Shown: piece after piece, positions 57,071 to 64,000 of the stretch
Position numbering within the stretch: position 1 is the first letter of the stretch
Layout of the letters: every line of letters starts with the position of its first letter
Notes under the pieces: model-generated
What the model saw: the letters and a program-made list of their open reading frames with translations, nothing else
Told to the model about the DNA's origin: nothing
Database searches by the model: none
Program-made: the position numbers and the translations under genes
NCBI GenBank assembly: GCA_015227615.1
Contig: JAALGZ010000046.1
Coordinates: 1-64,000, forward strand
Origin: Labyrinthula sp. Ha
Taxonomy: Eukaryota > Sar > Bigyra > Labyrinthulida > Labyrinthulaceae
Reading direction: 5' to 3'
Length of the DNA: 64,000 nucleotides

Positions 57071-59800
57071 GTTACCATATTACTCAATTATAAGACCATA
57101 TCCAGATTTTCTTTACTCGTGTTCATCCGTTAATCTCAGAGCATGAGTTCCCAAAAGTGCTAGTTGAGAAAAGAGAGTGTATGAAGTTAAACCACAACCA
57201 CTGAAGAATAATAATATAAATTGAATTCAATAAGAGAGTTAAAGAAATCCTAGTACTATACTGTGATCTGTCCATGGTCTTGGTGGGGAGGAGTTAATTA
57301 TTGACTGCTCAGGGCTCTAGATGAGCTGATTCTTAGTAAAAATATACATGTATATGAATAGAAAAATGTATTAAAAATTAAATACTTCATAGGTCCATGC
57401 TTTTAACATTAGATTTGTTTGATGCAACCAGCCAAGGGCTACAAAGTGGGAAGTATGTCTGGTTCCTCGATACATTAACTACCACTTATATCTGAAAACA
57501 AGTATTTTTTCACATTTAACTCTATTTGGAAAATAAAAATATATTTATTTAACCCATACCCAACTACCAATATTTTATTAAAGTATGTCCGAAAATATAC
57601 ACAACACTATTTTTTCACGAGAGGAAAATAATTATCTTGGATACTTGTACTCATATATATATAGTTGTTATCACTAAGCTAACTCCCAGAGTTCTCTTAA
57701 AGGAATAAAAAGAATTTAATATATATATATAGATAGATATATAAATATATCATGAGTTTGATAAAGTTGTTAAGAATAGCTTGTTATTTTACATCATCAC
57801 CAGCTGGACATTGTAGCCCTAAGGGTTTTCTTTCTCAGAGCTTCTGAGATCTTGTAAATTGGATAGTTTCCTAATAACTAAATCCAGAATTCTATAACAG
57901 TAAAATCTATTTGTTCTATACTAAAATTAACACATTATTTTAATTGTTAATATGTTTCTAGGCTATAGAGGAGTCATATTCCAGATACTTTATTTAGGGT
58001 GACCTACTTGGAGGTTGGAAACCTTTCCAAATACTTCACGCGTTAAAGTTGAGAAAAACAGCAATTTACGCGGTCTAATTTTAAATGAAAATATATCTAA
58101 AATTTTGAGAAAAAACATAAAATTGAGTGAAGCAACTTCTTGCTTAGTTATTGATGGTTATCTAAGCTAAAAACTCTTACAACCAGACCAAGAGTGAGAA
58201 GTTTAATGTTTCAACACTTACATGTTCAGAGCAAACTTTATCTTAGTCACAGAAAACTAGGGTTATGCATATATGATAGATTAAATATGAAATCAGAATT
58301 CGTTTGTTTTGAGGTGCAGAAGGAATCATTATATCTGCGGGATTCTTAGTGAGGTTAAGTATAAATTTTTGTTTCTTAAATGTAAATAAATCCGAGTAAA
58401 AGGATACTTAGAATTGTTTTCTTAGCTTCAAGTAATAATTCTAATACAATGTTTTATCAAAACAAGTAGTTGGGATTTTTCTTAAGTGATTAAGCTCTGC
58501 TAGTGGATAATGTTATGTTTCAGGAAAACTTTAATACGAGAACTAAGAAATACGTTATGTGTTATTTTCTTTATAACATATTTTCATTTCATACTGCTTT
58601 AAGTTTATAAATTGATGATCTATGGAGTATTACATAAAATTTTCAATCTGTTTCAAGGTTTCTAGAAGATCTTATTACGTGGTTTAGGTTAATTTGATAT
58701 CATTGGTCTTTATTATAGACACAGTCGATGCATATATCGACACCCCATAACAAGCATTCAGGTTATTTAACAATATCTGTTATCGGTTGTAGCGTAAGTT
58801 GAAGATATACTACTGACATTTAGTAAAATTTTTGTGTCCGTCTTCATCATTGTTTTATAGTGGATATAATAAAAGATATCCGAAATTCCCAGATTTCATG
58901 TAACACAAGCGAAAAAACATACTTCAAACACTTTATTGCCTATTATAAGATCATAAAAATTTTCTTTAAATTAAATTTTATATGAACTAATAAATGGACG
59001 AGAAGTTGGCTTTACAATTTTGTACAGTTTCACCTAAAATGCAAATGGACCAGAAAGGAATAGAATACAAGGGTATTATAAACGATTTAAGTACCAATTA
59101 CAAGAATGAGGTTGCTAGCTGTGTTAATATATATATCAGCTACATATGTCGCAGCTAGGGCAAGTACCAATACTGACTGAGCCACGCTGAGATAAAATAA
59201 AATAGTGCCTTAAAAATAGCCCGTATTCCGATATATGCGAAAAGATAAGATTAACTGCCACAAACTATGCACGAAATACTATTAACAGATTATGCTAGAG
59301 CCATGTATTTTCATTACTTTCTTGAGATACGAGACCAACAAGTGTTCACTGAAAGTACTAATTATTGCTGAGGTAAACACTGCCATGCAACAATCTGTTA
59401 AGATTTTTGTGTTATATAGATGTATACCTCAGCGGCAACTGAGCATACCATTGCATTATATCCTATGAGCTCCTAAGCGATTTATACCGTTAGGACCTAG
59501 GGAGATGCTGTAGTAGCCACTGTACCGCTACGAGTATAGAGAAGTATAGGATGAGCAGTCCGCTATAGCGTACCACTAAGTTGGGCAAGAATGACAATAA
59601 TATCGATAAAAATAGGATAATATAATTGGTAGATAGGTTTTGTCATCACTATATCGGCTAAGGCCATAGTGAAGAATCCAATCAATCACTAACTAAGAAA
59701 TAAAAGAGATGAGCTAAAGTAACATTCGACAAAAGAATACCACGAGAGGCCGACCAATACTAAGTGTAAAGATTCATAATTGGTTGATTTATATCTATCT
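57071..59800. other. Intergenic spacer
   Basis: AT-rich, no gene seen. Simple TA/TAGA runs lie around 57,655-57,662 and 57,718-57,750. Confidence 0.55.
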
Positions 59801-62800
59801 ATCGGAAGGATGTTAATAAGAAGGAAGAGTTCAAGATACAAGAAGCTGAAAATGTCGTTGACAAGAAATGATCCGGATCAAGAGCGAAAACTGTAGAGAC
59901 AAGAATTTGTAAAGAAAGGTGCTCAAGAACGTAGATAGGCAGACAAGAAAGGAAAGACGTGATGCCGTTAATAAGAAATCAGAAGAAGACGCTAACATGA
60001 GTGCACAACATATATTTCCACCAAATTAACATGGTAAAACTATAGCCGAGGAGGCAACGAACCTATTTAGGAGTCAATAACTGACGCAAAAGAAGAAGCT
60101 GAAAGTGAGGTTGACGCTCCTAAAGTACCGGCTTCAGATCCTGAAGAAGGAAGAGTTTGAGTACTTCAGCGGGAAAGTGGAGGAAGTGGTGTTGTGGAAC
60201 ACCCATCCGACGGTGGATCCGTTGCTGCACAACCCTGTTGGGGTTATACACAAGAAGAGCCCGTGAATGAACCAGGTAACCAAAACACTATTGTGGAAGA
60301 AAAATTAGATACTCGTTCTCACTGAGGGGGCACCTGGGCAGACTGCTAGAAAGGAACACATTGCTACAACGAAGGAGGTAAAGGCAAATTCCGCCGTTAG
60401 TATCGCTTCCAGAATACTATGCGCGCATGGGGAAAGGAGCGCCCTCGTTTTAAGGAAGAAAACCGCCGCCCGCGCCAGGAAGAGCGCCACTGGGAGTGCC
60501 GTAATGACCACGCTAAATGTGAAGAAAAAGATCCGTTAAATCAAGAAGAAAGACTGTGAATTTCACGGTCAGTCATTAAGAAGATCTACATCTTTGCACT
60601 ATATCATTTGCAAGAAAGATTTGCGCGCTGCGCAACAACGTCTAACGGGAAGAGCAGTCGCCCTGCTGGAAGAGAAGGATATCCATAAGAAGAGTGGGAT
60701 ATCCTATGCTGCTTTAGTTAGCGCTGGTGGAATATGAGGAAGATGGAATACCTCTAACAGAGCGTTTGGCGCACATGCTGACAGCAAATAAACACTACAG
60801 AGAAAGCGCAGACCAGAATTTCGGATAATTGTTGAAAGCGCGTAAGAAGCATTCACTCAGACTACTCAAGCAAAGTACGCCGACTTGGTTCTTTGAAGGT
60901 GAAGAGGGACGGTTTTTCCCTGATTTGGAATAGATGGCCGAACGTAGCGCCTCCGTAAGAATGGAAGGCGCAGCTAAGGCAAATTTTACTACAATAGAGA
61001 ACCCGGAATGCCCGAGGAAAATGTAACTATTTAAGTGGGTAGCAAAGACAAACTCACAGCACCAACTTGCGCTTAGAATACCAAAGCACATAGTGCCGGT
61101 GAGTGAATCATAGAACCGCGAGAAGGAAAAGCACTTACATAAGCCTATCGAAGGATTAGGCGAGGCTCTGGCCCGAGAAAAGAAATCTCAAAGAAGCCGG
61201 CGTTAGATGTAACTGACACGATGGTTAGTTAGCAGAGAAGAAGAAGCGAATCTGATGCGCAATCCAGATCGCAAATCTAACAACTCGCGGCGCAACTGGC
61301 ACAGGCCAGAAGAGACCAGGCGAAAACGATGAGAATATCTCGCGCCTAGCTCGGAAGAAGGCAACAGGCTCGTTACTATGAACCAAACACGCTCATCAAT
61401 GCCACAAGAAATAAGGTCGCCCGTAACGCCTTACAGCAGGGATACGAGAGCAGCTTCGGCTCTCTCCGACGTACGATCAACAAACGATCGACAAGATATT
61501 GCGCATTTATCAGCGCAACTATAAAGTTTGAGCGCCCTGGTAACATAAATAAGACAGGGGTTCAAAAGTAACACAATATTGCCACCCGCGCAAATCTGGT
61601 GAATGTTGGGATTGAAATTTAAGAAGATGAAAACAAGAAAGATAGACGAGGTACTGAAGGTTGTAGAAATATACGACATATACAAAATTCCTCTTTAATA
61701 TTAACCCCACTAAAATTTGGTTGCAGGTAGATGCTGGCATAAATAAGAAATTGAGAGGCGTAGGTGTGACAGAGGCAAACCTCATAGAGCACTTACGAAA
61801 ATATTTAGAAGTGCATGTGTCGTATGAAGGCAAAGATACCCTCCGCCTTATTAGAGAGAAGGTTCAATGGCCCGTCCAAGGAACGTCTATGGGGTCCCTA
61901 AATACGTATATGGGTGCTGCGGAAGGTTGCGTAAAAAGGTCTAACTTAAAAGAAAATAGTCAGCACCAGGATGCGTTAAATGCCTAAATGAACTATTACG
62001 GGTGCAAGTGAGAAAGAAGCCGGAAAAATAAAGCTAAAGCTTGCCCTATCAAATTCTCCCTGGGTGAAATCGCTCAACGCATAGAAAAAAATAAAGGCTT
62101 TGTGCGACGTAGTAAGCGACATCGGCACTGTTGACCTAGCGTTCTCGAATGTAGCAGATGAACAACCACGGGGCACTGAGGCAAGAAGAGCTAAGGACGG
62201 TGGTGAAACAGGCTACGATACCTCAAAGCAGGGACAGAGTGCCGAATGCGATCCTCGACAGCGGCGCAGAAGAATCAGTTGCGTCGTTACAGAGGTATTC
62301 GTGATTAGTAGAAGCCGTGCCCGGTGTATCGCAGAAGATTACATTGGCGGATGGCACAACCGACCTCAAATTATCGAAACTTGGTTATGTTGACCTCGAG
62401 CTGGGCATAAACGGAAAAACACAAAGAAGGTGGCTACGAGTGAAGATATTCTTGATTGACAAACCAGAATGAGAGTAAATCTTCATTGGCAAAACTTCGC
62501 TACCCGAGGCGGACCTCAAACCTCATCAAAATGCCTACGAAATAGTCAGCGAGATTCTCGCTAATCCCGCAAGCCGCCGAACTTACGCAAATTGCCTAAT
62601 TTAAGATGCTAGAGATATATAAGCGCTGATTTTGAATAAACTTTCCCAGTGGACGTTCTTGTGGAAATTGTAATAGTTAGAGTACCTTCACTAATAATGT
62701 TGGGCGTCTATACCTACTTCACAAAATACAACTACACTTTAGCCGAGATCATAAAACCCATTTATGAGAACGGTGACAATATACTTCGAGCACACTCATA

Positions 62801-64000
62801 CTTCTTCTTCACAAAATATTTAACAAACGCGACCCTGCACCGACAGAAGTCTAAGGATGTACAATTCATACGCATCTATGGACCGCAGCGACTTCGAGTA
62901 GTGGCCATGGTAAGACTGCTTACTGGAGGAAAACTAGAAGTCATGAAAGGAGGCGCTATTGTGCACACCATATCCATCGACTTTAGTGATAGATTGAAAG
63001 ATGGAGATGTGGTGGGGGGTATCATTCGATGAAAAAATGCAGCCAAAAGAAAGAAAAGGTGTAATGGAAGAAGACGACTTAGAGCGCCTGATGGTACCGA
63101 CGTTGGTGAGAAAATATAAAAGGAGGCGGGAAAAGAAGAAATCCATGCCATCATAAAGAAAATTGTCTAAGACATAACAGATGGCCTTGAAGCACGATCC
63201 CAACACCTAAGAACATGTCTGGCTTTTGAAGATGTATTTGCCACTAGCGCGTTGCAAACGTTGATAAGTTTATTACCGCACATGAATGTGGTTCCGACAG
63301 GCGAGCTCTTTAAACTGCCATAGCATCACTACTAGGACCGATAAAATAAAATTTGTGAGAAAAAAATGAAAGGTATGGCTGATAAGCGTATGGATAAGAA
63401 AACTCCACAAGTAATGCATGGCTCAGTTTTCTTCGCGGTACCAAAGAAGAACGATCAATGGCACACGATCCTAGACCGGATGGAAATAAGAAAGGTACCT
63501 CAAAGGAATACAAAAATACTACAGATACTAGAAACATAGTTTGGAAAAACAGCGCCGGGGCATTTCTACGGATGTTTACATGTGGTCAGCGGATTTGACC
63601 AGCTCGCAATCACTGATCCCGCAAAAGATTACTTTAATATTATGACGCAACATGGGATATCCCAATTACAACTCGCACAAATGGGGTATCATAGTACTCC
63701 CGTATTCTTTCACCAGCGCATGGTAGATTTCATAACCGGCGGGCATTACGATGAACAAGGAAATTGCATAATACAGTGGATGAAATATACCCTTATACAT
63801 GCGGTTGACATTGATCACTTGGTGCAAATACTAGAAGATGTACTGGCAAATCTAGGAAAGTGGAAGGTAATAATAACCCCACCAAAGTCAATTGTATTCA
63901 CAAAGAGTATAGAATAATGAGGGAGCATTCTGGAGAATGGAGGATGGAACTTCGCTAAAAATTACTATGAGAAAATGATATCCCGACCAAAGCCAGAGTA
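59800..64000 (+). mobile_element. Old, degraded Ty3/gypsy-like retrotransposon, runs off the window
   Basis: G+C-richer than its surroundings and full of Arg/Lys/Glu-type codons. Gag-like helical sequence is readable at about 60,000-62,000 (for example NLIEHLRKYLEVHV). A protease-like ILDSGAEESVAS stretch lies near 62,250 and a reverse transcriptase of Ty3/gypsy type near 63,580-63,910 (FDQLAI; FFHQRMVDFI; HLVQILEDVL). The order gag, protease, reverse transcriptase on the plus strand fits one element whose remaining pol and 3' LTR lie beyond position 64,000. No 5' LTR boundary was found. The copy is heavily broken (many interruptions) and clearly older than the three LTR elements upstream. 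Confidence 0.7.

Noticed and set aside
62100-62393. 97-codon open frame
   Set aside because: Out of frame with the protease-like DSG stretch of the Ty3/gypsy fossil in the same place; a shadow frame in G+C-rich fossil DNA.

Overview
The window is eukaryotic nuclear DNA, AT-rich, most likely from a single-celled protist that I cannot place further. The evidence is spliceosomal genes with extremely short introns (nine supported introns of 28-31 nt, all starting GTAT and eight of nine ending TAG), standard stop codons, a Roco GTPase, a GET4 homologue, a Golgi CASP-like protein and several kinds of eukaryotic transposon. No tRNA, rRNA or CRISPR was found.

Layout. Two short host gene clusters lie in long, featureless AT-rich spacers. 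The first (1.6-6.6 kb) holds tripeptidyl-peptidase II and a convergent mitochondrial carrier. The second (12.2-15.9 kb) holds GET4, an ABM-fold monooxygenase-like protein and two unrecognised proteins. Convergent neighbours are packed so tightly that their stop codons overlap or nearly touch. Other host genes stand alone: a seven-exon LRR-Roc-COR (Roco) gene (35.7-38.3 kb), GABA transaminase (50.8-52.3 kb) and a CASP-like Golgi coiled-coil protein (55.8-57.0 kb).

Mobile DNA. A Ty1/copia element (17,509-29,974, LTR 141 bp, target duplication ATTTC) is split by a Ty3/gypsy chromovirus (20,355-28,370, LTR 223 bp). A second copia element (38,315-43,201, LTR 123 bp, target duplication GAGTA) sits in the last codons of the Roco gene. 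All three have nearly identical LTRs and so are young, but their interiors are interrupted. A MULE DNA transposon with a SWIM zinc finger (about 45.3-47.2 kb), a decayed LINE reverse transcriptase (about 48.4-49.8 kb) and an old G+C-richer Ty3/gypsy fossil (about 59.8 kb to the window end) complete the set.

Most notable observation: downstream of the integrase and chromodomain, and inside its own LTRs, the chromovirus carries an MT-A70 family adenine methyltransferase domain with a clear DPPW motif, next to an unrecognised coding segment. Retrotransposons carrying cytosine methyltransferases are known; an N6-adenine (METTL3/14/4-type) enzyme inside a chromovirus is, as far as I know, not a described arrangement. 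Second in interest are the mini-introns, which reveal a seven-exon Roco gene whose LRR exons are single repeat units bounded by same-phase introns, and which add a first exon to GET4.
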